From Cephalothrix spiralis (lineage: Eukaryota; Nemertea; Palaeonemertea; Archinemertea; Cephalotrichidae), in assembly GCA_032353305.1 (NCBI GenBank), contig JAUCNG010168868.1, positions 1 to 13,122 of the forward strand: a stretch of DNA of 13,122 nt, given 5' to 3'. Shown one piece after another: positions 6,466 to 13,122 of this stretch. Positions within the stretch are counted from its first letter, which is position 1. Every line of letters starts with the position of its first letter. Under the pieces are notes generated by a model, which was given only the letters and a program-made list of their open reading frames with translations, had not been told where the DNA came from and did not search any database. Both the position numbers and the translations under genes were made by a program.

Positions 6466-7063
6466 CTCATGACATACGGTCCTTATAATTTATATGCTGT
6501 GATAATGCTCGAGCATTATGGATAATACAATATCAGAGGATATAAAAGGACCCATCCTCGTTCCCATGGTATTATATCATATTTTATAATACCCTGGCAT
6601 AATCGATATCCAAATCATTTGAGTAATAGCGAACCAAACAACTAGTTGTCTTACACCCCTAAGCGATAAACTAAACAATTAGTATTTGAATGTGAATCGC
6701 CGATTGATTTTGTAGTAGAGGTTTTTCGCTAAGGTATCAAACACATCAGAGTGTTTTAGACCTAATTTCACCATTGGATTGTAAAATTACAAACGAAAAC
6801 ATGATAGCATAATAAATAAATGTTTTAGGCATTTTTTCATGTTTTTAAATTTCATGTAACTCAATTATGCAATAGTTTACACGAAAAAAAAAAGAAATAT
6901 TTGACCATTTTTACGACCATGTTAAAACGGTGACGTGAGTCGTTTGGCCAATCAGGGGTCCCATATCATTTTCAAATCCTTTCAAAGAAAATTGGTACCG
7001 ATTCAGTCAGAGCCTTTGCGAGCAGCTGCGAGTTGAGGCTTTGACAGGTGAGAATGAATAGGA
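6466..7063 (+). other. Extra ~600 bp inside repeat copy 1; putative promoter region
   Basis: This stretch lies between the left and right segments of the two-part repeat in copy 1. In copy 2 only about 45 bp occupy that place. It holds a perfect 18 bp palindrome at 6502-6519 (ATAATGCTCGAGCATTAT), a TATAAAAGG at ~6540-6548, an A-run near 6885, and a GC-richer stretch at 6931-7055 with promoter-like motifs. Copy 2 also has TATAAAAGG just after its left segment (~7573), so part of this may belong to the repeat. I cannot tell whether it is an insertion here or a deletion in copy 2. Confidence 0.5.
6931..7053 (+). promoter_or_regulatory. Possible promoter with first-exon splice donor
   Basis: In order on the plus strand: TGACGTGA (6931-6938, CRE/ATF-like), GGCCAATCAG (CCAAT at 6948-6952), ATTGG (6991-6995, an inverted CCAAT), TCAGTC (7003-7008, initiator-like), then ~40 bp with CAGCTG (~7022-7027), then CAG|GTGAGA with the donor GT at 7048. 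CCAAT and CRE motifs 50-80 bp upstream of an initiator are a normal animal promoter layout, and CAG|GTGAGA is close to the donor consensus. Each motif is short and can occur by chance. No coding potential is seen, and no acceptor was identified. If real, this would be a non-coding first exon with its intron running right through the window. Confidence 0.25.
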
Positions 7064-7150
7064 TTAATGATGTACTCGTTTATTGTTGGTAAGGGCGCCA
7101 TGGGCCAAGTTACGCTCTCTGCGGCGCTGCCATTTAGGATGGTTCCTAAG
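7064..7150 (+). repeat. Two-part repeat, right segment (copy 1)
   Basis: It aligns with 7610-7709: TACTCGT(T/A)TATTGTT, GTAAGG, GCCA(T/A)GGGCCAAGTT, CGCTCTC, GCGGC, TGCCATTTAGGA and GGTTCCTAAG. A 23-codon frame with a good start context (CGCCATGG) lies at 7100-7171, but copy 2 has lost the ATG, so there is no sign that it is conserved. Confidence 0.65.
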
Positions 7151-7326
7151 ATCCCTCGGGCTAGGTTATAGGAATGTTAGCCTGGTTCCCTTCCCGTAAT
7201 ATGGCATAAAAAATATAGTTATCTTGGCAATTTAATAGTTCTTTTAAAGACGATGAAAGTATATCCAATAATTGTAACTCAACATTATGAATTACATGAA
7301 AAAAATTCTTTGGTCCGTTTTCTGTG

Positions 7327-7709
7327 GTATAAACTAAATTATTAGTCTATAGGTAGATATAGTTTAGTAATGTATCCGTCGGAAACTTGAAACTTTAAGT
7401 CAACATTTAATTATTTTCTAAACTAAAAGAGTTAAAAGGGTCTTAAAAATAAACGAGCTGGAATCAGATTCTAAGGGGGGCAGTGGTGTTATTTTCTTTA
7501 GCAATGACGCCGCAAGAAGGGGTTAACCGGTGCTGAAGCCCCGAGGCCCGAGCCTCGCTGGGGCAAACAGACTATAAAAGGTATATTTGATATACATATT
7601 CAATGAATATTGATATACTCGTATATTGTTTGTAAGGATCTTATTTTGGATTCGCCAAGGGCCAAGTTTCGCTCTCGGCGGCAATGCCATTTAGGAAGGT
7701 TCCTAAGAG
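7327..7709 (+). repeat. Two-part repeat, compact copy 2 (~383 bp)
   Basis: The left segment (7327-7562) and right segment (7610-7709) are separated by only ~45 bp that contain TATAAAAGG and an AT palindrome-rich stretch (GATATACATATTCAATGAAT). At the end of the left segment GCCCC-GAGGC can pair with GCCTCG-GGGGC across CCGA (~7537-7564). It differs from copy 1 by small indels. No terminal inverted repeats or frame were found, so its class is unknown. Confidence 0.7.
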
Positions 7710-7711
7710 GC

Positions 7712-7931
7712 AATGGTCCGCTTGCTGAGCATTTAATCTTTAGCATGTAGACCTATCCCGCATTCTCTATTTTCTATCAGTGGGACTCCACTCCACGTAT
7801 TTATCCTGACCGAGCCACATAGGAAGCTATGCGTTGAGGCTCCCCGATGGAAAGTGTTGTCGAGACTGGGTATCGATCCAGGGACCCCTGGATCACAGAC
7901 CGAGCAGGTCTGACCACTTCACCACCGAGGC
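7712..7931 (-). mobile_element. tRNA-derived SINE, second head type (copy 4)
   Basis: Read on the minus strand, the head starts GCCTCGGTGGTG at 7931. Its A box is TGGTGAAGTGG (7914-7924), which fits the consensus. Its B box is GGATCGATACC (7869-7879, two mismatches). The region between them (AGACCTGCTCGGTCTGTGAT) resembles copy 3, not the Gln-type heads. The core is CTCGACAACACTTTCCATCGG. The body is internally deleted: the CCGATTAGCAGTGGGGTTTA and hairpin region is shortened to CAGTGGGACTCCACTCC. Most of the tail is present. The 70-codon frame beginning at 8013 is incidental. Confidence 0.8.
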
Positions 7932-8039
7932 ACTCACTACCCTCAGTCGGTAGAAAATGATTGAATCCCGTTCGATCCACTTCTCTCGCCAACTGAACTA
8001 TACAGGCTGTCACACAGTGCTTCAGACTGTGTTGCGTAA

Positions 8040-9125
8040 TGTAAAATTAAAGGATGTGCTTCACACTCATTTAATGATTCTAAACTAAAATATATGACAT
8101 ATATACATGTATGTACATAGACTTAACAAAAGTCATCGGTTCTATTTCACTTAGACGCAAGTTAATAGTATATTACTTTACTTAGTCCACGACAACCACA
8201 GTCTATGTGATTTAGACAGACAAACAAAACAACAGAATTAGCCTTCCAAGCTCGATAGGTAACGTCTAATATAGTTATAACCACCAAAGGTGAGTTTTAT
8301 CGTGGGTTTTATGATATATTGTTGTTGTAATTGTATCTATTCCCAGTCCAATGTTATTAATTTGCCCATTGCCCGCTAGATTAATTACTGCAGTAACATT
8401 TAGGTAAATTTGAACTTCTAATATTGCCATAAATCCAATTGAAATCTATAAAGAACACTAAAATGTATTAAATTGCTCGTCTAATACTTTGAAACTTGTC
8501 TATAATGGCCGCTTCCCACCGACTTAAAAGCCATTCAAACAATTACATAATTATTATTTATTGATATATTTTAACCTATAATGTCTTTATATTATGTAAA
8601 GGGATAGTTCATGTGAATTTTTATAGATAGTTTGAGCCTAGTTTGATTTATATATACGTATATGCTATTCTTCTCCGTTATAACACCGTTAAAATATACG
8701 TTTTGAGCTCCCATTGAATAGCGAATCGATTGTGTGTGAGACAGGAAACCGCCAGACAAAACAGCCGAACATTACTTCAAATTCTATCACAAGGTGTCTA
8801 CATAGGTACCATAATCATAATCCCTGACCATTTTTATTATCAAAAGATCAAATATCTATAATTTAGAAATCAAGAAGACTTAATTTACATGTATGAAAGT
8901 GAAACTGTGCATCTTTATGATCCATCTTAAAGTGAAATATGTTTTTGGAAACAAGAAGATCTGTTTGCAAAATTTGAATGAAAAAATCTTTACATACATA
9001 TTTAAGAATTCAGATTAATTTAGAAAAATTTGGCAGAAACAAATTTTTAAATCTTTTGAAATACTGTATCTGTCAACTTCTCAATTATTTTAATTATTAA
9101 ATCTTTGTTTAAATTTTTTCAGTAA
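8040..9125. other. ~1.1 kb with no feature found
   Basis: The sequence is AT-rich with short simple patches (for example TATATGACATATATACATGT near 8090). I found no frame above background, no inverted or tandem repeat of note, and no match to other repeats in the window. It may be unique intergenic or intronic sequence. Confidence 0.5.
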
Positions 9126-9129
9126 AATT

Positions 9130-10595
9130 TCGCATATATTATTTTCTAGAAATAATTTTTAGATTTCCGGTACTTTAAGTTTATAATGAGTTAATTAGTA
9201 TCAAAAGTTTAAAAATCATGCATCATCTATTACACAGACTTATCCTTATCCTGTTTCGCGAAAAGTTATTTCTGGAAAATGCAAATTTGAATGAAAAAAA
9301 TCTAAAACTTTACTTTAAGTCACTAGAAATTTAGGAAACTATTTTCTAGAAATAACTTTTAAATACTAGAAAATTAGGCAAATATTTTCTAGAAATAACT
9401 TTCACCTACTAGAAATTCAGGCAAATATTTTCTAGAAACAACTTTAAGCCTCTAGAAATTTATAACGATTTAATCATTTACTCACCCTCTCCTATAGACT
9501 TATCCTCACTCAGAATTAGAAACTGTTTCGTTTTCTGAATTTATCGTAATTCATAAATATTTATGTTTAATCTTTTCATCCAACTTGTGCAAATATTTTC
9601 TCGAAAGAACCTTATTTAAGTTACTAGAAATTTAGGAAAATTTAGGTTACTATCGAAATTCTAGCAAATATTTCTAGAAATAACTTTTAGTTACTAGAAA
9701 TTCAGTCAAATATTTTCTAGAAATAACTTTTAAATACTAGAAATTCAGGCAAATATTTTTCTAGAAATAACTTTAAGCCTTTAGAAATTTATAACGATTT
9801 AATCATTCAACAAAATTTTAAAACTAACCCTCTTTTAAAAATTATCCTTAACCTGTACCTCGTATCACTAAAATATTAAAGAATTTAGATTAAGAAATTG
9901 TTCCTTCAAAACTTTCGAAATTAATCTAAATTCTTAAACCTACATTTTCGCTCAAACTATGCAAACATTCAGTCTAGAAATAAATTGTTACTGAAATAAC
10001 TTTCACTTACTAGAAATTCAGGCAAATTCTTTCACTTACTGGAAATTCAGGCAAATATTTTCTAGAAATAACTTTTAAATACTAGAAATTCAAGCAAATA
10101 TTTTTCTAGAAATAACTTTTAAATACTAGAAATCTATTAAGAGTTAATTACGGAGTTAATTATTAAATCTAAAGTTTAAAACTCACCCGCTACTAAAAAC
10201 GTATCCTTATCCAGTACCCCGTATCACTCAGAATTAGAAACTGTTTCATTTTCTAAATTTATCGTAATTCCTAAATGTTTATGTTTAGACTTTTCATCCA
10301 ACTTTTGCAAATATTTTCTCGAAACAACCTTATTTTAGTTACTTGAAATTTAGGTCACTATCGAAATTATAGCAAACATTTTCTAGAAATAACTTTCAGT
10401 ATCTAGAAATTCAGGCAAATATTTTCTAGAAATAACTTTTAAATACTAGAAATTCAGGCAAATGTTTTCTAGAAATAACTTTTATATACTAGAAATTTAT
10501 AACGAGTTAATAACGGAGTTAATAAGTAAACCTAAAGTTTAAAACTCACCCGCTACTATAGACTTATCCTTAACCAGTACCCCTTATCACTCGCG
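9130..10595 (+). repeat. Satellite: 43 bp monomer in a ~280-360 bp higher-order unit
   Basis: The monomer is TACTAGAAATTCAGGCAAAT followed by ATTTTCTAGAAATAACTTTTAAA (43 bp; for example starts at 9364, 9407 and 9450). About a dozen monomers occur. Runs of two to four are punctuated by a different block that begins TATAACGAGTTAATA-like and continues with ACTCACCC, ACTTATCCTTA, CAGTACC and CGTATCACT. That block starts near 9181, 9460, 9790, 10136 and 10498, giving higher-order periods of about 279, 330, 346 and 362 bp. A longer block (CAGAATTAGAAACTGTTTCR through CTCGAAA) is shared by the units at ~9510 and ~10230. Most monomers contain the palindrome TTTCTAGAAA. Confidence 0.85.
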
Positions 10596-10873
10596 CCGTT
10601 CAAACTAAATACGACCGCGTCTTATAGGTCCAGTAAAATTGATTTGAATCCACCAGACACTTGATAGTGTAAAACTTTTGGTCGATACACCAGTAGTAAA
10701 TATCAGACCAAAATAGCTAGGCCACTGCGATAAACTACTTCATAATTGATAAATTATCATTATAAAATTAGTATTACTAATTAGATAATGATCATTAGTT
10801 AATATGGAACAATTATATTATATTATAAGGAAATAATATGACAGGAGTCCGTTTATACGCATTCAATGTATAA
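10596..10873. other. Short AT-rich spacer
   Basis: The satellite ends at CTCGCGCCGTTC. What follows has a perfect 12 bp palindrome TAATGATCATTA (10786-10797) within a TAAT-rich stretch, and no gene. Confidence 0.4.
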
Positions 10874-11046
10874 AGTATGTCCCAATATTGGGTCAATATT
10901 ATGGAAAACAGCCAGATGACGTCATATTGTGTCTTAATCATGAATATTTTAATATTTGCAAAAAAAAATAACTTTGAGAGCAAAGTCTTCTCTCCCGAGT
11001 AAAACAGATTTGGTGCTGATTGGTTCATAACTAAGGGAGCTACGAT
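10874..11046 (+). repeat. CRE-bearing dispersed repeat (copy 1)
   Basis: It aligns with 12263-12426: TGTCCCAATATT, ATTATGGAAAACAGC, AGATGACGTCATAT, ATGAATATTTTAATA, TTTGAGAGCA, CCCGAGTAAAACA and GGTTCATAACTAAGGGAG. It carries a perfect CRE palindrome TGACGTCA at 10917-10924. An 11 bp internal duplication (CAATATTGGGT / CAATATT) distinguishes it from copy 2. Its 3' end forms the left arm of the inverted repeat that encloses a SINE. Confidence 0.7.
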
Positions 11047-11202
11047 GTTTCTCCCGAAGAATATGGGACAGAGTCCCAATCCGCGTATTTAACCTGACCG
11101 AACCAAGGATTCTACCCGACGGAAAGTAGTGTCGAGCACGGGTCTCGAACCCGGGACTTCCGGATTCAAAGACCGACTCTCTACTAATTTGCCACCGAGG
11201 CG
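11047..11202 (-). mobile_element. tRNA-derived SINE, Gln-type head, short (copy 5)
   Basis: Read on the minus strand, the head starts CGCCTCGGTGGC at 11202. Its A box is TGGCAAATTAG (11184-11194, one mismatch), followed by CTTTGAA as in tRNA-Gln(TTG). Its B box is GGTTCGAGACC (11141-11151, one mismatch), with a GGG/CCC T-stem around it. The core CTCGACACTACTTTCC is intact. The body is shortened (a gap after GTAGAATCC), the hairpin survives as GGGACTCTGTCCC, and the element ends near CTTCGGGAG. The long tail of copy 1 is absent. The acceptor stem cannot close, so this is a SINE head and not a working tRNA gene. Confidence 0.85.
11141..11194 (-). promoter_or_regulatory. Internal Pol III promoter of SINE copy 5
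   Basis: The B box GGTTCGAGACC at 11141-11151 has one deviation from GGTTCGANTCC. The A box TGGCAAATTAG at 11184-11194 has one deviation from TRGYNNARNNG. The spacing is 43 bp. Together with copy 1 this is among the best-preserved promoter heads in the window. Confidence 0.65.
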
Positions 11203-11466
11203 AACAACAATTTAATAGAAAATCCACAAATATTTCATAAAAATATAAATTGTTATCGTAGCTCCCTTAGTTATGAATCAAGTACAGGTTTATTCCCGGG
11301 TTTTAGCATCCTGTATAAACACCGTACAACCTTTGGATACTTGTCCGCCATTTTGAATAATACAATAAATATTATCATTGTTCGATATCTACGATGTAAT
11401 TAGCGATTTAAAACTGACTGAGAATTAGACAAAATGGTAGAACTTAAGCTATAAGCGCAAGAGGTT

Positions 11467-11648
11467 GTATCAATGTACATAGTACAGATATCTACCTCTT
11501 GTTTACTAGAGTATCAATGTACATATAGTACAGATATCTACCTCTTGTTTACTAGAGTATCAATGTACATATAGTACAGATATCTACCTCTTGTTTACTA
11601 GAGTATCAATGTACATATAGTACAGATATCTACCTCTGGTTTACTAGA
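11467..11648 (+). repeat. Minisatellite, four units of 44-46 bp
   Basis: Units start at 11467 (44 bp), 11511, 11557 and 11603 (46 bp each). The unit reads GTATCAATGTACATATAGTA followed by CAGATATCTACCTCTTGTTTACTAGA. The first unit lacks one AT, and the fourth has one T-to-G change; otherwise they are identical. This level of identity suggests recent expansion, so the copy number is likely to vary between individuals. Confidence 0.95.
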
Positions 11649-11726
11649 GTGATAAATTGCAAGAAATTACAAAAAATATTGCCGAAATTCTCATAAAATC
11701 TCATAAATATTGAAAAATCACTCTAG
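11644..11726. repeat. Inverted CTAGAGTGAT pair at the minisatellite edge
   Basis: CTAGAGTGAT at 11644-11653 is perfectly inverted as ATCACTCTAG at 11717-11726, enclosing ~63 bp of AT-rich sequence. The left arm overlaps the last minisatellite unit. AATCACTCTA recurs near 12509. These may be termini of a small element; the evidence is modest. Confidence 0.45.
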
Positions 11727-12262
11727 AAGTATGTTTTTCATAACGTGTATAGTTTTTGAGTTATGACTGTTTTTTCAGTTAAAAGTGTTAAATTTTGTAA
11801 ACAATTAATATTTTTCACTTCGGTAATTTTTTGATATTTCGATTTTTGTCAAAATGACGCCTGTAATCTCTCAATTTCACTGGCATTTTTGGAATCACCA
11901 TCCAAGCAGCATTCGGGAAATGCATACTTTTATATACTTTTCTCAACGGTTTGGGAAATCAAGGAAATCAAATAAGCTAAAAAGTTAAAGCGAAGCTATC
12001 TTCTGATGAGCACTTTCAAATAATATGAAGTATTTGGGAACACAACTAAATTCTTTTAATCAATATTAATTCAAAGACAGCTACAAGTTTTTAGAAGTTG
12101 TTTGTCTTGATTAGCCCACTCAAGACTTATAAGGCATTTCCGAAGGTCTTGTAGAATCTTACTTTGATGTCTTTGATAAAATATAAGTTTATTAGATTTT
12201 CTTAAGATGCCTTGACTGACTAATTAGTATCCTATCAGTGTGTGCTAAAGTACCGGTATACA
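11727..12262. other. ~0.5 kb with no gene found
   Basis: The stretch is AT-rich without a usable frame. GGAATCACCATCCAA near 11890 has a faint relative, GGAATCGCCATTGAG, near 12635. A GGGAAATCAAGGAAATCAAAT stretch lies near 11950. Nothing else is recognised. Confidence 0.45.
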
Positions 12263-12426
12263 GTGTGTCCCAATATTATGGAAAACAGCAAGATGACGTC
12301 ATATATTGACTTCACTATGAATATTTTAATAATTGCAGCGCAATGCAATAAATACGCCTTTGAGAGCATGGTTTATTCACCCGAATAAAACAAGTATGGG
12401 GCAGATCGGTTCATAACTAAGGGAGT
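12263..12426 (+). repeat. CRE-bearing dispersed repeat (copy 2)
   Basis: This is the direct counterpart of 10874-11046, with CRE palindrome TGACGTCA at 12294-12301 in the same AGATGACGTCATAT context. Here the 3' end stops at TTCATAACTAAGGGAG and continues TGACAG, without the TACGAT, the SINE, or the inverted partner seen in copy 1. It gives a view of the repeat without that insertion. Confidence 0.7.
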
Positions 12427-12614
12427 GACAGTGATTCTCTCAAAAAAACCTATGGTCTCATTTTCCCCACCCTAAATCCAATACTAAATCGAGAGAATGC
12501 TATTTTCAATCACTCTAAAAAATAATCTGAAATTTAGAAAAATTAAAAAGTCATTAAAAAGTTCACAAACCTACTGAAAAATAACAGCTGATACTCGCAA
12601 TAAGAATCATAATC

Positions 12615-12633
12615 GCGATTTTAAGGCACTTTG
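12615..12633 (+). repeat. 19 bp fragment of the CCAGGAC-type repeat
   Basis: GCGATTTTAAGGCACTTTG is identical to 12808-12826, inside the left part of the repeat's second copy. It is probably a partial third copy or a local duplication. Confidence 0.5.
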
Positions 12634-12759
12634 CGGAATCGCCATTGAGGGATTTGACATATTTGATATGTATCATAGGACCAAGGTTATTCAAATAAAT
12701 GCGAAAAATTTGTTAATTTTGCGAGCCTTCTAACACATGTATCGTAAATGTTGATTTGA

Positions 12760-13040
12760 GTTTTAAGAGTTTTATTAGCCAATTATATTGAGCCGAGCGA
12801 AAGTCATGCGATTTTAAGGCACTTTGAAATATGAAATACTTTTTTATTATTTCCGGGACTTCTTCAATTTTTCCAAGACTTTTGACAAAATTCCAGGACT
12901 TTTCCAGGATTTTAGGACTGAAATTTTTTTCCAGGGTTTCAAGGATTTCCTGGACCAGTGGGAACCCTGTGCTTCTAAGACTTTGGCTCAATCCCAAAGA
13001 CACACAATTTTAGTTTTAAGAGTTTTATTAGCTAATTATA
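12760..13040 (+). repeat. CCAGGACTTTTCCAGGA repeat (copy 2) with 28 bp flanking repeats
   Basis: The central part (12788-13012) follows copy 1 at 4491-4709: GAGCGAAA, GATTTTAAGGCACTT, the CCAAGACTTTT/CCAGGACTTTT units, GGATTTCCTGGACCAGTG and GGAACCCTG. It is flanked by direct repeats at 12760-12787 and 13013-13040 (GTTTTAAGAGTTTTATTAGC onward; one mismatch in 28). These could be a long target-site duplication or the edges of a tandem duplication. Open frames on both strands across it are repeat-derived. Confidence 0.65.
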
Positions 13041-13122
13041 ACCCCTAACAAGCAAGGAATTTATTTTAAGAACTATAAAGCCTAATAAAGAAATTTATCT
13101 TTAAAATATCGACTTGATTTTG
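13041..13122. other. AT-rich edge, nothing recognised
   Basis: The last 82 bases contain TAATAAAG but no other feature. Any element here would continue past the window. Confidence 0.4.

Larger units (their letters stand above)
11024..11277. mobile_element. Inverted-repeat pair enclosing a SINE
   Basis: A 23 bp sequence at 11024-11046 (starts TTCATAACTAAGGGAG, ends TACGAT) is perfectly inverted at 11255-11277. Weaker inverted similarity extends outward on both sides: CCCGAGTAAAAC near 10994 against GTTTATTCCCGGG near 11288. The enclosed ~208 bp is a SINE (11047-11202) plus ~52 bp of AT-rich sequence. It may be a composite formed when a SINE landed in a foldback element. Confidence 0.7.

Noticed and set aside
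6541-6549. TATAAAAGG as a stand-alone TATA-box promoter
   Set aside because: The same motif follows the other copy of the repeat at ~7573, so it is probably part of the repeat, and no gene lies downstream at a fitting distance.
7100-7171. 23-codon frame with a strong start context
   Set aside because: It lies in a repeat whose second copy lacks the ATG. It is short and has no recognisable product.
9130-10595. CRISPR array
   Set aside because: Monomers are contiguous 43 bp tandem copies without unique spacers, and the genome context is eukaryotic.
11141-11202. A functional tRNA-Gln gene
   Set aside because: The D, anticodon-loop and T-loop landmarks are present, but the sequence after the T arm (TGCTCGACAC) cannot pair with the GCCTCGG acceptor side, and the tRNA-like part runs on into the SINE body.
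11467-11648. CRISPR-like repeat and spacer pattern
   Set aside because: The whole 46 bp unit is conserved, so there are no variable spacers.
12824-13048. Plus-strand frames of 60-74 codons at the right edge
   Set aside because: Two overlapping frames and an opposite-strand frame all cross the same low-complexity repeat. None shows protein-like character.

Overview
This window looks like non-coding nuclear DNA from an animal, most likely an invertebrate, and I find no convincing protein-coding gene in it. It is AT-rich by eye. The longest open frames are about 100 codons, they lie inside repeats, and none reads as a known protein. The recurring elements are eukaryotic: tRNA-derived SINEs with RNA polymerase III A and B boxes, foldback and MITE-like DNA elements, a minisatellite and a higher-order satellite. 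The taxon cannot be fixed from this sequence; motifs such as CTGACTTTTCCCTGA and CCAGGACTTTTCCAGGA are, from memory, common in marine invertebrate genomes.

Layout. 1-440: a degenerate tandem repeat of roughly 100 bp units, split by a partial foldback element. 921-1977: four SINE units head to tail, all on the minus strand. 2120-2527: an intact long inverted-repeat element. 3108-3376: a MITE with ~29 bp terminal inverted repeats. 3562-3848: another SINE. 4207-4475: a hAT-like MITE. 4491-4709: a dispersed repeat that returns near the right edge. 4779-5144: a duplicated module carrying AATAAA, then two palindromes. 5230-5411: a SINE of a second head type. 5601-6038: the ~100 bp tandem repeat again, followed by a second copy of the AATAAA module. 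6233-7931: two copies of a two-part repeat, one holding about 600 bp extra, followed by a SINE. 8040-9125: AT-rich sequence with no feature found. 9130-10595: a satellite with a 43 bp monomer inside a ~280-360 bp higher-order unit. 10874-11302: a CRE-bearing repeat whose inverted ends enclose a SINE. 11467-11648: a four-unit minisatellite. 12263-12426 and 12615-13040: second copies of the CRE-bearing repeat and of the 4.5 kb repeat.

The five SINE copies with tRNA-like heads and the three related partial copies all have the same orientation. They fall into two head types: three resemble tRNA-Gln(TTG) around the anticodon loop, and two do not. The best candidate for something other than a repeat is a short stretch at 6931-7053. 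There a CRE-like site, two CCAAT motifs, an initiator-like TCAGTC and a CAG|GTGAGA splice-donor-like sequence follow in the order and spacing of a promoter with a short first exon on the plus strand. That reading is inference only. No defence system, operon, CRISPR array or other undescribed system could be supported.
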